Origin: Dipylidium caninum
Taxonomy: Eukaryota > Platyhelminthes > Cestoda > Cyclophyllidea > Dipylidiidae
Direction of reading: 5' to 3'
DNA length: 64,000 nucleotides
Assembly: GCA_017562135.1 (NCBI GenBank)
Contig: QEYB01000266.1
Coordinates: 186,001 to 250,000, forward strand
Below the pieces are notes generated by a model. That model had not been told where the DNA came from, did not search any database, and worked only from the letters and a program-made list of their open reading frames with translations. How positions within the stretch are numbered: the first letter of the stretch is position 1; the number at the start of each line of letters is the position of its first letter. A program made the position numbers and the translations under genes. This document shows positions 11,713 through 24,768 of the stretch, in pieces.

Positions 11713-13807
11713 CTGAAAATAGGGTTTAAGAGGCCTATGAATTACTTTTCTTTGGATTGTGCCTCTGAGGGTACCCCAATCATTTTGTTTTTTCCGTACA
11801 TTTTAATCAACAAAATGGCATAACTGTCGAGTGAAGATACTCGTAACCACCGGCTTGAGTGTGAAAGTTAATTGGTTTAATGTGACTGATTAAAACAAGG
11901 AGCGTTGCCGTGTGCCGCAAAGTTGTTGACCAATGTCGTAGAAATATTATAAGCCAGTACATAAATTTTTTGGTAAACACAAATTGTGCGACAAAACACT
12001 AATAAGAAATATTGATATTGTAAATAATTTGGATTTTACGTCGGTAAATATTTACGAAAATAAACCGCTCATACAATGATTTTAAGTGTTCTATTGAATC
12101 TGAAGAACACCAACGGCGCGAAGCGATTTTGTTCCTTACTCAGCACCCCGCGGCGGTAAAAATAAGCTTTCGTTCCCTGGGCTGCAATTGACGCTCCGGA
12201 ACTAGAGCCCATAATAAATGAATACTATCCCGGTAATCCTAACTTCTCCATGTAACGGTGGAAAGACTAATTTTTGCCCTTCGGAGCGAAATACCAAAGC
12301 TAACTTATTTTGTTTTGTTTGCTTTGACCGCATTATTTGGAAACATTTTTAGGCCTTAGCGTTCCGGCACAGAGCTTCATAAATGTCCCCAACCAGTGCA
12401 TACCATACAGACCTTAAGTGTGGCGCTGAGTACCGTTGTATCATACCCTTCTTAAGCGAGTAGCATGAAACAACAAATAACTAAATTTGCTTCGATGGCA
12501 ATAAACTAGGGTTCATTGTGTAAGCAAATAATATTACGTATGTAGGATATTGACTCCTCCACTAAAGCACACCCTCATAAATGCCTCTTAAAAAGTATAC
12601 AGAGCTTTTTTACCACTTAACCACTCTAAATCCATGAAAAATGATATTATTAGTCGGGGAAAATGTTATAATAACATCCCTTTGAACCAGAATTGAGGCT
12701 GGCTGATGGCATCTAGAGACCGTTCAGAAAGGAATACCATTATGACAGAGTTGTGGTGTTGATTGATTTTTTTTATTTCAGGCCGCCAATAATTTTTATT
12801 AACTCTGTCTGGAAACCTATTCATTCTGCATAAATATTCTTATTCCAGCTCATTGCCAATAATACTAGATTATAGTCTCTTTGTCTTCGGACTCAGCGAG
12901 TCATTATAATAAATCCGTCGACAGTGATAATCGAGGACAAAATCATGTCATTCGGATCTGCAGTCCATTCAAAATATCGTCATTTTGATATTCCCAATAG
13001 CGCGGATAAAGCGAGACATCAGTGTGCCACGTTTGTGTTGACCTGTGGTATAAATTATTTCACGTACAATGGGTTGACTGGAGGATACTGACTATTTCTG
13101 CCATAAACCGATTTTATAGGAAGAAATTTATTTTTATTAAATGGAGAACTGCCAAAGCATTAAGATCAAACTAGGATATAGTTAAATAGCGCTTATGTCT
13201 ATTTATACAGGCGCTAAGGCCTGTCATTTTATGCAAATTGTATTTTGTAAATGCTTGCTTTCTTTTAACTAAACAATATAGCGCCGACCGTCTATTGCTG
13301 ACGCAAGGTTATTCTCGCGTGGGGTATTTAAATGACGGTCGCGTAGTTGGATTGCCACTCATGACACGGCAAGTTGCTTTTCGAAATCCTCCCGGTTATC
13401 AAACTGTTTTTTATGTTAATTCTTATAAATTTGTCTAACGCTGAGAATAATCAAGCAGTGTCGCGAATTTTGGCTATGAGGTTTGCGGATTTTTGGCGGG
13501 GTTGCCTATACTGTTATATTAAGGCTGAAGCATTTCCTATTGCTAAATCCTAGTTCTTAATAGCTCACACTTTGGGTGTATATTTTACAAAAACTCACGG
13601 CATGCTGCATCTTCTTGAGTGTTTTTAACATCAAAAATCGGTTTTATTCGTATTAATTGTGCAGAATTTCGTATACCAATAACTTTCATCTCTTTTTTTC
13701 ATGTTACTAACCGACATTACCTTGGATTTATTGTAAATAGGTAAGGAAAGAGATCAGGAGGATTCGCCTTAATTTTCATATCGTGACGTTTTTTTCGTGT
13801 GACGTAG
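11713..13807. other. AT-rich spacer between divergent SSBP and PGM3
   Basis: No open frame worth keeping. SSBP runs left and PGM3 runs right, so this should hold both 5' regions, including the unseen first coding exon of SSBP and its promoter. I could not place either. Confidence 0.5.
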
Positions 13808-16800
13808 ATGGAGTGTCTTGTGCGGAGCTTAAAGAACCTCTTTAACGCAAATACGCTATCCCCCGAGTCTCAAAAACTGCCTTACGGCACTCCAGGTTAT
13901 CGGGCCAATGCCAGTCTTTTACATGGTATTTCTGCAAGGATTGGTGCCTATGCTTGTCTTCGTTCTATTCAAAAAGTAATTAAACTCGTTACTACTGGTC
14001 ATGCCGTTTTAGCAAGGCAAGGTTATTGGAATAATGATCACAGCATCCCACAACCCTCCGGAAGATAATGGATTAAAATTAATCGACATTGATGGGGGCA
14101 TATTTTCATCGGACCTGGAGTTCAGCGTTGTGGAATTTGTTCGCAGTTCGAGTGATCAAATTGAAAATTTTTTGCTGAATTTCTTCAAGAATTTTCATTA
14201 TGGTACTGCAAAATTGTGCCTCACTCAAAATTTTCAAAGGTTTTTTTGGTGTTTACGCTATTGTTTTCTGCATCTTCCGCTAGGCGCCTACGTTGAACCT
14301 CAAGTATACGTGGGTTGGGATTCACGAGTCAGCTCCTTTGCCTTGTCCCAGGAGGTCGAGAATGGCGTAAAGGCGGCTGGAGGAAAGTGTTTCAATTTCG
14401 GTCTCGTCACAACGCCACAATTACATTTCTTAGTTCATATTCAAGTATACTATCACCGTTTTATATCATTTTATATTTAATTTCTAACAATAATAACAAA
14501 CTGTCGATTATTTTCACCTCAGCTAGCTGATTTGCTCAAAGGCTTCAAATCCGCACATACTATTTGCTCTTGAAAACCCTTCTTTTTAAGCAGATTGCGC
14601 AAATGTTTGCCATTTTTGGACGTACTTGACTTTTATGTCATTATTTGGTGCATTAAAACAAAAAATGCTTACGCGATGCATTTAATGGCGCAATTGAGAC
14701 CGGATTTATTGCGACTAATCAAACTAGTCTGTGTCATTTCCCGGTTTTTCGTATTTGCCATCGGTGTTTTTCTTTCAAATTTTGTGCTAGAATGTTGCGA
14801 GCGAGCAAAATTGAATTACTATGCAATGAAGCAATTCAAAAACGCTACATGGGTTTTGTTAATTTTATTTTAATTCACATTCAGACACATGTTCAATAGT
14901 AATCCTGTGCACTTGTACCGTCTCTGTTAACCCCTTTCGGCTTTCGTGATGACGACGTCTGACGTACTCTTTTTAAAACCCTATGCTGCCTTCTAGCTGA
15001 AGCACAAAAAGGGTGTCAGTGTAGTGTTATCCTTCTCATCACATTTTATTCTCCACACTTGTTACGTTACATGAAAGTATATTGGGAGAGTAGGAATCGG
15101 CAAAAACCTGTTATAGTGTTGTTGAGCCGTTGAAAAGTCGTATGCGATTTTATTGGGCTAAATATGGACTGGGTAGACTTTACTTATTTTAAAATCACAA
15201 AAGTCGTGCATTTTTCAGAGCTCTCAGCGAGTGCCAAACGGTTTGGAGGATTATGTCGAGGTGTTTTCCCGTCGCTTCGTGAAGGCCTTCTCGACGTTGC
15301 GGGGTGGAGGTAACATTCACCTTAATGTGGACTGTGCTCACGGGGTTGGGGCGCTGGCGCTGGCCTCGCTCTCCACCCGCCTCTACCTCGCCTCCAAATC
15401 GTCCACCTACCCCCCGCTGACAGTCCACATCTTTGTCTGCACACGTACAACACCCTCACCAACGAGAAGGACCTTCTCAACCGTGAGTGCGGTGCGGATT
15501 TCGTTAAGGTCAGCTATTGTCTTCCCACCCACTCCATCATCCCTTTGACTACCTCTTCATTCTCTGTTTTTTTTTAACGCACCAAAACCCTTTGCACATC
15601 GCTCTTTTTATTCTCACTACCTTTGGACTTGCCTAATTCTACGATGATAAATAATATTTGATAGCGTACCTCTCAAACTCCACTTGCGCCAGCTGCTCTT
15701 GAAACCATGCGCCTGCAAAATTCCTTTCATGTTTCCTTTATTGACTTTAAATTCCCCTAATTTTTCTCCTGCGTTTATGAGTTCTCTTCCACGTTTTCCA
15801 GTATACACTAATTGAGGTCCTACCTACAAGTGTTCTTTTTTCTAATCGGATAAAAAACCTGCCTACTTCCTTCACCTTGCTTTAGCTCTATGGCAAACAA
15901 CCGAAGCTGACACCACAACCTACGGAAAACGCACCGTTCACACCAACAGCCCGGTGGGCCACGATCGACGGCGACGCTGATCGGCTGCTCTACTTTTTTT
16001 GTTCCTCCATTGAGTATGCCAAAAAGGAAACATCGCTGTGCTTGTTGGACGGCGATCGCATTGCTGGTCTCTTCACTGTCTTCCTCGCGGACCAACTAAG
16101 ACTACATCATCAGTTGAAACAACACGACTCGGAACTAACAGCGGCCCCCCGTCTCCGTCTGGGAGTCGTGCAGACCGCCTACGCCAACGCCGCCTCCACG
16201 CGCTATCTCCGCCAGTACCTCAACAATGCCGACTCCATAGTCTGTACTTTAACGGGGGTAAAGCACCTTCACAAGGCTGCCCAAGACTTCGACTTCGGCG
16301 TATACTTCGAGGCGAATGGACACGGGACGGTGGTGCTGTCGGAGCGCGCGCAGGACTACGTGTCCAGCCTGGGGGAGGACGATCCACTGCGTCTTTTCGT
16401 ATCAATGGTAAACACAGCGGTGGGAGACGCTATAACGGACATTTTGTTGGTGGAGTATGTCCTGGCTGTTCGCGGCCTCTCTCTCGCCCAGTGGTTCGCC
16501 CTTTACACCGACTTACCGTCGCGACAACTCAAGGTTGTGATCGCTGACCGCAGCATCATTCGCACAACTGATGCGGACCGCAGAGCCACACACCCACCCG
16601 ATTTGCAGGTGAGCTTTCCTTTTGCTCCTTTATTCACTGCCCATACGCCGTAGTTCTTGTTTTCTTCAAGGTTTTATGTTTAGCATCTTAGAATCCATTG
16701 TGTAATGTTGTCTGCGTTGGACATACTTGTGCCCCCCCCGTAACCGACTGGGGGGAACACTCATAAGTGGCGTTCTTCTACTCGCTCTGCGTAAAGAGTT

Positions 16801-17685
16801 ACAGCAAATTTGTTGCCATGCCTTGAGGGCGGTGATGATGATGATGATGATGACCCAAGTAGTTAATTTATGTGCCAGAATCGTCACAAGCATGGCTTTG
16901 ATGATGCTCGTTACGGGGGATTAAATAGTAACAATGTCGAAAGTGTCTGTGTTTACGACAAAAAAGACAGCCGACGGTAGAGGACTTTGGGTTCTGGGTG
17001 TTCTCCTTTCGTCCCGCTAACCCTTTGATTAGCTCAGTTTTTTAGCAGGAGAGTAATGGCACCGCAAAGCACTGGGTGGTGCAATAACTCGCGCCACGAT
17101 GCTATACTGTCCAAAAGTCAAGTCCGATTTAGTTCCACTATTCACCCGCCACTTTAGCGCTTTTGCCCTAATCCCACCAAATACTGGGCATCGAGTTCGC
17201 TGAGGGGTCGAGCCACACGTGGTAAAGGCAGAGCTCTGGTTATTAACCACTCACTTTTGGAGAGTGGCCAAGTTAACCCTGCGCGTGTGGAGTGTGAATA
17301 GCGGGGGCGGTGAAACATGCGAATGGAGGGGGGGCCACGGCACTGATGGCGCCACTGAGGGGGCGATGGCTCCCTTATCCTTCGAAAAGCCACTGGAAGG
17401 GCCTCCTTAATCTTCTCTTGTTGGACGCAGGATGCGATAGATGCGCTGGTGGATGAAGCCAACAGGGCATCGGTGGCGACGGGTCTGGTAGAGGCGGAAG
17501 GGGGCGAGGCTGTGTCGCGCGCTTTTGTGCGCCCCTCGGGCACGGAGAACATAGTGCGTGTGTACGCGGAGTCTGCCACTCAGCCGCTCGCTGACTGGCT
17601 CGCCGCCAGTGTCGCCATCCTCGTTCATCGGCGTGTCGGCGGTGTGGGACCCGAGCCACCGTCTCCGGGGCGCATTCCCGTCTGA
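13808..17685 (+). CDS. PGM3: Phosphoacetylglucosamine mutase
   Basis: Interconverts GlcNAc-6-P and GlcNAc-1-P on the cytosolic route to UDP-GlcNAc. Exons: 13808-13975, 14013-14202, 14284-14444, 15219-15508, 15886-16608, 17431-17685, about 595 residues (human about 542). Alpha-D-phosphohexomutase signatures appear in order: YGTPGYRA near the N-terminus; the active-site loop MITASHNPPEDNG with the phosphoserine; VDCAHGVGAL; the metal loop IDGDADR; GVVQTAYANAASTRYL; the sugar-binding FEANGHGT; and the phosphate-binding RPSGTEN near the end. The start is supported by a stop codon immediately upstream in frame. Exon junctions keep phase; removing the 81-base intron at 14203-14283 restores the spacing seen in other family members. 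The fourth exon is one base short: the frame changes near 15436-15445, between TVHIF and YNTLTNEKDLLN, just before ECGADFVK. Confidence 0.93.
16832..16853. repeat. (GAT)n trinucleotide repeat in the last PGM3 intron
   Basis: About seven GAT units in the intron between the fifth and sixth PGM3 exons. Not coding in the spliced gene. Confidence 0.9.
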
Positions 17686-17788
17686 GCTCCACAATGCAAG
17701 CCTTAGTCTTTTCCTCTCTGATCTTGTTTTCATTCCTTTGTTAATCTTAGTCCTCTGATAGTGCCTTGAGCTTATTAATTTTGATGAA

Positions 17789-17794
17789 AATAAA
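17789..17794 (+). terminator. Poly(A) signal AATAAA of PGM3
   Basis: Canonical AATAAA about 100 bases after the PGM3 stop codon, on the sense strand. Position and sequence fit a cleavage/polyadenylation signal. Confidence 0.6.
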
Positions 17795-19052
17795 CTGCGC
17801 CAAACAGTTGACTTCCAGTGCACCACGTGGGTGACACGACAGCCGGGATGTTGCCGTCCCAGGGTGGAATAGACGCTTCAGTGGTTGGAAAACGACAGAG
17901 CGGTTTATCCATGGGGCAGTGAATTTTATGCCCTAAATAATGGCAGGTCTGGGTTTTCTGTAGTCTTGGCGCGCCACTATGGTCGTGTGGCCTTTGACTA
18001 ACTTGGCTGTATAAACTAAATTAGAGCAAAAGTGAGGTAAATTGCGTGCCACAAGTTCGACTAAGCCTATTTCATTGGACGTTGAGGGCTGAGCTTGAGG
18101 AGAGAAGAGTGCATTTAGGCATCACTGCCTGGTGGAAGTGTGTCGGCCCTCATTTCTGCTGCGAAAGTGCGGGTACACACCTTCTCATATGGGGAAGCAG
18201 TGGGAGTTACGAGGCGCCTACGCCTTTCTTCTCTTCTTCATCCTAAGGATGCATACCGCATTGTAAACCGCCTTGTGCCGCAAATTGGACAAGTCTTAAC
18301 ATGCCTCCTAATCAAAAGGGAAAGTGGATTTGGAACAAGTGTGATAGTCCCGCTTCGGGAAGTAGGCTGGGAAGGGGAGGCCTGACACACTTGTACAACG
18401 CATTTTTGCACCTGAACCATTTCTGTCCCACTCGCATCTGTGAATGTGACGGACTAGTTTACTTCTAAAAACTTGCACCACTCCCATTTTGACCTGGTTC
18501 GGATTTTTCGTAAATCAGGCAAAACATAATTACATCAGTTCATGTGTAGTTCTATTTGTTGTGGCTGTTCGAGAGCACTTTTGTGAGCGAAGAGGACTGC
18601 AAATCTCCGAAACCAACTGCACTGTCGCATCCTGCCTTGAATGCCTTCACGAAATGCGTGGAGTCGGCCACGATGGAAGCTGCTGGTCGCAGTGCACTAT
18701 TATCAACCGCACTTGTGTTTGGGGTTCAGAATCACCTGCTATTCTTTCTTCTCCCCCTGGTTTGACTCTCAGGGTTCGCTCCATGTCCTTAAATTGTGTG
18801 GGGTTTCAAGAATTTTCGTTATTTGGGCAATAGAGAAAGTCCTGCCGCCACAACGTCCCAGATACATCGTGTGGAGAGAGCGCCGCCCCGCGTCTATCTT
18901 GCCGGCACCGTCTCAACCCGTCTGTTGCTCTAACGAGCCAGTGAGGCCGCCCGCCTGAAGGTGATAGAAACCACGCGCCAGGCGATTGACAGGAGGCAAG
19001 AGAGTCAGTTCTCAAATGTATCATGACAGTCGGGTCAAGTAGTACTTAAAGT
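17795..19052. other. Intergenic, nothing recognised
   Basis: Follows the PGM3 poly(A) signal. Short frames on both strands (for example 18489-18833 plus) show no family motif or splice logic. Confidence 0.4.
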
Positions 19053-19253
19053 TCATGTGCATTTGTCCAAGACGGAGCCATAATCTGCTTCGTCTGGTGG
19101 CCACGCGTCCTGTCGCCAGGCGTTGAGAAAAGACCAAATGCTCACGTGGAAATGTGCTCGTGTGCAGACCTTTCGGCCAACTGGCTGAGGAGCAACGCTC
19201 ACACCAACCGCGATGAAGTGATGACCTGCAGCCTGGCATCCACGGATCGCCAA
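19053..19253 (-). CDS. Unrecognised coding-like fragment
   Basis: A 66-codon minus-strand frame whose composition looks like real protein (GHHFIAVGVSVAPQPVG, then SIWSFLNAWRQDAWPPDEAD) rather than low-complexity nonsense. I do not recognise the family. It may be one exon of a minus-strand gene that also includes the frame at 19656-19870, lying between convergent PGM3 and the end of PDE7. Splicing between the two was not resolved. Confidence 0.25.
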   Translation of the reverse strand: MAIRGCQAAGHHFIAVGVSVAPQPVGRKVCTRAHFHVSIWSFLNAWRQDAWPPDEADYGSVLDKCT

Positions 19254-19655
19254 GGCTCCACGATGTTGCGTCTGCTAACCCAAATAAACAAAGGTTAAGT
19301 TAATTTCAAGACGAGTTTGACGATCTTAACATAAACAAAGGCGATGCGAATGTGTCAATTGCAAACAACTTTTCAGTGACTAATTACGGACTCTCTCACT
19401 GATCGCATCATTATTTTAAGGCGTAGAGATTGTTTTTTACCTCACACACAAACACGTCAACACGCTACGCCTCGGATCTCTCTAAAATCTCTGAGCATTC
19501 TTATCTGAATCGTGAGGTCAAAATTAGATTCTTCTCCTTCGATGACATAAACGAGCAGACAAAAATCCAAATTAGATGCTCAAAGAGTCAACGCAGCAAA
19601 ACCTGTCCCAGTGCGGTTCTGGCGGTGGACACCGTTTTCTCCACGCTTGCGATTA

Positions 19656-19870
19656 AACGACTTTTCGCACCTCGCAACGCCACGAAGCCCATTTCTCCCG
19701 GTCAGTGAGCAACACCGCGTGGATTATCTCCCGCACAAATATGTCCACCAGCCTGCATTTGAATCCGGTAAACATTGTGCAGCAAGTCTCAGGGTCGGTT
19801 AACAAACACACTTTATGCACTACGACAGGCCCCATAAATTCACCCAAATCCCAGCCCTCTTTGACTACAA
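19656..19870 (-). CDS. Unrecognised coding-like fragment
   Basis: Minus-strand frame beginning just after a possible acceptor (GAGTTTGTAG) and reading KEGWDLGEFMGPVVVHK, then TCCTMFTGFKCRLVDIFV, to a stop. Its amino-acid mix is protein-like. The family is unknown to me. It could be the neighbour exon of 19053-19253, or a gene of its own. No start codon is assigned. Confidence 0.25.
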
Positions 19871-20365
19871 ACTCGTCATTTATTTAAACAAGTGGACATG
19901 AATTTCACTTCCACAAAGACACTTCTTTTCAATTTCCTTATTCATTAGGCTCGTTTCTTAAGAGCCATTTTGGCCAGAACCGCTGTTTCACCTTGTCGAG
20001 CAGGATATTTTTGTAGAGCTGAAGGCGCCTTTTGTTATCACACGTGCCCACATAACTACCTGAACGGATGTTGCAATTCGTCCCCTTTCCCGAAGTTGTG
20101 CACTTTTGAATAACTTACGACATTAATAAAAAAAATCTGCACAAATTGTGCTACTGGATCATATTAGAGTGAAAAACGAGGGAACCTTAAAGAATTCCAC
20201 TAATTGCACATTAAACCTTTATGTTTAGATAAAATGCTTATTGAGCCGCCAACAAATTAAAGGATCTAAATGAAGGTGATTAAGTGAGTGGCTTGACTCC
20301 TTTAATAAATGAAGATTAAGTTAAATAATACATGAAAAAGGATGGACATCCAAGGGTGCCGGCAC

Positions 20366-22835
20366 TCAGGAGAGCCGGTTGATGAGCCCTTTTTCGGTGG
20401 TCGCGGCGTCTTTAGTCAGCCAAACCGCGAGATTCTTCTTGCACTTGGCAACCAACGATCTGGTGAATTTACTTTGCATGTAAGCGTCCCAATGTTCAAA
20501 GAGAGGTAGAACCTGAAACCGAATAAATCCTGTCCCCCAAAAGCGAGGGAAGGCGGAGGCGATGGTAGAACGGAAGCAAGCCACATACTCATTCATCAAA
20601 ATCATCCATTTTGCGTATAATGAGCCAGCAATTAACATATAAATTTAGCGTATTCATAATATCTCCACTTTTAAAGACTCGGGTACTTTTCTGTCAAATA
20701 TTATAAAATGTGCTTGTAGCCTGTTTGACCTAGGGCGTTAAATGGTACTTGAACGGTTTGAGTAGAGCACCAATTTCGTAAAGAAAAACAATTGTTTATG
20801 TCTTCAGTTAAAGAAAAATAGGATAATATGTGAAAGAAAACGTAGGCAAGCAAAGGTTGAGGGGCAAAAAGGAAGAAGTGGGAAAATTGCCAAGTTATAT
20901 AGGATATCTATCATTCATCCCTCTAGGCTTTATCCATACTTTCGCCATTTCACGTCAATAGGCAAAGAGGCCACAGTAACTCGAAGTTACAAGGCAGAAA
21001 GGGGATCATTTAGAGAGTAATGAATACACGAATCCAAATCAAACAGTCCGTAACGAAGTAGAAATAAATTGCCACATATACACGAGATAATTTATTATTA
21101 TGATTACCAATTTTTGCGACGTGACAATTGGAAGAAGGGGACTTTTATTGACAAGCAGAGAGCTTCACCGCACAAAGAGAAAAATTCACTAAATCACAAC
21201 TTTGTAGGAAACATCAAATACGTATTTATTGATCATAAGCGTGGACTCCTAGTGGTTTGTACAGACTCAAAGGTAGGATAAAAAATAAGGGTTGAAAATA
21301 GAAAACCCACCGATCTGGACTTTGGCCTTTGTGGTCTTTTTGCGATCCATTAAAGGCAAAACGGAAAGACCAAGAAGGTTCTCTCTATCCCCCTGTTGAA
21401 AGAATTCCTCAGTGATGCAAGTTGCCCACTGCAGACAGGTCTCCCAGTGACGACAAGGATTCGAGATGTCTGCGCACTTGATAGCCATCTGTAAAACTCA
21501 ATCAACAGACAAAATACTGACGATTTTGCCAATAAAAACTCCAACAACTACACTGCGGATGCGAATTTCCAAAAGGACAACAGTTGAAGACTCGTTAATC
21601 ATCCAGTGTAAACTTATGCACATAGATAAAAGTTCGCACTAGTTACTAGATAAAATAAATTGATTTATTTTTTTTCACAATGAATCTAAGAATCGAAACA
21701 GTGTCCAAGTTTGCTTCTTCGTCTAGGCTACTATGTTATTAGAAAGCTTGGAAGTATTAACGAATGCACATCTATGGAAATTAACATGAACAATGGAATA
21801 GATTTGGAAGAAAAACGGTTTGTTAAACAATTAACAAGTTTAACAAACCTCTCTCCTACCTCCATAACTAGGGTTACGTCTTCATGAGTAGGAAGATAAT
21901 TTTCACTGTGGGAACGTCTTTCCGTCAGACTCTTAGAAAGTGGGACAATGTGACAAGAGTAATTAACAGAATTACCCGAAGATCATCGAGGTATTCTTGT
22001 TGTTTAGATATGTCAGTAGCCAAAATCAAACGAATTAAGTAGTGCCTCATTGTATTCCTAAAGTATAAGAATTAACCACTTTACTAAGAGAATAATAATG
22101 GATTTGGTAACCAGTTAAGGATAACACACCATCGGCGAATAGAGAAAGCGGAAAAGACTTGTGATTGTAAAATAACCGAAATGCAAACCTTGTAATGGTG
22201 GTTTTCCAAAACAGAATCCTGCGGATTTCATAAAATTTATAAAGAAATGCAGAAGTAGAACAAACTTTGTAGAATATAGAAAGCAGCTGTTTGGTTTTGA
22301 CTAGAAATGTTTGGTTTACTCCTGGATGGTCAATATCATGGCAAATAGCGGCCAAGAGAGCACACATAAAGTCGAAAGCTGAGAGATATCTTTCCACACG
22401 CAGCCGTTTTAGAAGACAATAACTAGCCTGCACAACATCAGCAGCATGAAGTGCATTGTGATAAGGATTATTCTCATGGTACAAATCCTCAATCTGTCCT
22501 ATAAATTAGATTATATAAAGGAACTGACACACTTACGGAAAAGACGGATGACTGCAAAATAATCCAATTGAAATTTTTGAAAGAATTTAGACTTTTCGAA
22601 GAAGTATTTGCTAATCGCAAGTAGGGGAAAGCCTACACTTTATAAGCCAGTAAAAGGTTAGCAGACCTGCAGTGAGTCTTTCGAGAGCAAAGAGGTTGAA
22701 ATTCCAATGCAAAAGTGGCTGCAGATAGTTCTGTCGTGATCATATTAAAACGACGAAAGTAAAGAGCAAACCGGACGATCTACAAAATAGCATTCGTCGA
22801 GAAGGCAACGAAAGTCATGAAGGCGGCGTCTCCTT
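20366..22835 (-). CDS. PDE7-like 3',5'-cyclic nucleotide phosphodiesterase (catalytic domain; N-terminus not found)
   Basis: Hydrolyses cyclic nucleotides; PDE7 enzymes are cAMP-specific, which is inferred here. Exons in order: 22835-22784 (tentative), 22730-22667, 22632-22537, 22498-22266, 22218-22130, 22057-21976, 21931-21860, 21488-21311, 20529-20366, all phase-consistent. Visible motifs: LLHWNFNLFALERLT; the metal-binding YHNALHAADVV and ICHDIDHPGVNQTF; LENHHYK; LILATDISKQQEYL; the third metal ligand in IKCADISNPCRHW; EEFFQQGD; and the nucleotide-switch Gln in VQIGFIRF, split across the last intron. Several introns are very short (34, 38, 44, 47, 53 bases). HDIDHPGVNQ, KCADISNPCR and VQIGF resemble PDE7 more than PDE8 or PDE4. 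The regulatory N-terminus must lie between 22.8 and 24.7 kb, but I could not find it. Confidence 0.88.
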
Positions 22836-24570
22836 CTAAATTCATCAATTTTAGATTTTGATCTAGAATAGCAATCAAGTATAGTAAGTTATAAACAAAT
22901 GTTCGTAGGAATATATAAAACGTTTGATACATTTTTATAACAATAGTGAACATCAATAAGCACGACAAAATTTTAGAATAGCTCACTTTAAAAGTAACAT
23001 AGGCGCTTGTGACTGGTTATCAATGAAGGCGATATTGATTACTGTGTATGCTCCCACAAATAATGGCTATGATTCCCCCAAGTCCTAATTTCCCAGTGCT
23101 TTTGTAGAGATCATATGCAAATGCTTCTAAGGAATCGCTCAAATTATTTCAACTTGAATTCCGTGGCATAATGAAGAAAAAGAAAACTAAGGGGAGAGCT
23201 TGCATCCCCACTAAGCTCTAATCGCAATAGCGGATAAAAATCACTTAGTGTAGATAGTCGGCATTAAAGCGACATTAAGACATTTGCTCGTATAGTATAG
23301 TAGATCAGTGTAGTAATGTATTGTTCTGGAAAAACAACAGTTAATCACCTATCTCGCATCGTCGACTAATAAAATTGATAAACCATAATGAAATGATAAT
23401 AACGGCGTTGGCCAACTGCGCCCGTGAAAAATGTGTTGACGAAATAAAAAACAAAACTCCTATTAGTAGTAAGTGATTTAGTGGTTTGATCTTGTGTTCA
23501 GACTATCTTGTCATTAGATGAAGTCACCACACAGCTTTATATTGCTACACCTATAACCTCCGATGGTTACTATGTCTTATTTATAGTAAGTGCCAAGTAG
23601 CGTGTCATTTAACACACGGAAACACGTGAAGCCCAGTCGTCAATCGACGACCATACCGTCTCCGAATAAATAGTTTTCTGAGGCTCAGAACTTTATTGAA
23701 GCAGTCAGTCGAGTGAATTGTCACAAGGCGCTAGTAATCTCTTCCAGCTGCTGGTATCGATTATGCGAAATATAAAATGGACATATCGCATCCGTCCGGG
23801 TTATGCGATAAATTTCGTAAAACTAAAGAATGAATATCAAACCTCAGGACGTTATACAACAATTGGGACGTAGAAGGTTCGCCTTCTAATTAAAAGTTTT
23901 TACGGTCTTTTCTCCTTCAAATCAACTTCTAACTTCCAAACGCAGTACATAGACACTTGTGTCATATGAGCAGACCCGACTTCGATACTCTTGGCGTTAG
24001 TCACTGAAACCACGCACTCGCCCAGCGCGTAATCATTAATCGATCCAACTTCTCATTCACCTATTGTACAAGACCCAAAACCACTTTGAGTACAATCACC
24101 ACCCGCTTTCGGAACATTGTTACAATTCTACTTAGTGGTCGGCAGCCCGGAGAGTTCCCACGGAATAGCCGAGGCTACCACCCCCAAATAATCCCAAAAC
24201 AATTTGTCCGCCTATTCGTCCAATTCCTCAGCAATTGCCCTCATAACTAAATGGTTTCCTTTTACTTCAGCATATCGTTTATGGAGCAGAGAGGATAGCT
24301 CTGCAGCCTTGCCTGTCGCCTCAGTTGTTCTGCGCGACAACAGAATCTCCCAGTCCACAACGCCATAGTTTGGTGAGATTATTAATGTATAATCTCCTAA
24401 ATAATGTGGTTAAATCTAGCAGAATCGAAGACATACGTCGACAAAAACGTGATTTTAATAAAACATACTTGTAGGGAAAAAAACAGAAGTAATGTATTGA
24501 AACAACAAATTCCATGGGAGACAGAAGATATACAATATTTGGTGTACACAAAGAGGCCTATTGGCATTCT
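22836..24570. other. AT-rich region upstream of PDE7, nothing assigned
   Basis: Expected to contain the 5' exons and promoter of the PDE7-like gene and the 3' end of ZNG1. Both genes run leftwards. Only short AT-driven open frames are present. Confidence 0.4.
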
Positions 24571-24576
24571 TTTATT
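24571..24576 (-). terminator. Candidate poly(A) signal of ZNG1
   Basis: Minus-strand AATAAA (TTTATT on the plus strand), about 195 bases after the ZNG1 stop codon. Plausible by position only. Confidence 0.35.
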
Positions 24577-24768
24577 TGATCAATCAAAACATCACAATCC
24601 AAATTGCGTCCTGAAGATGAGATAAGGTTAATGGTATCAAAACGATTTTCAGAGCAACAAATAACCCAATTTTGCGACCTTATGAAAAACATAGCCCCAT
24701 AATACGGTTGAAAAAAAAACAAAGCTTAGGGGAACCTGATTGGCAGGAATACACAAAACAGTGTGGTC

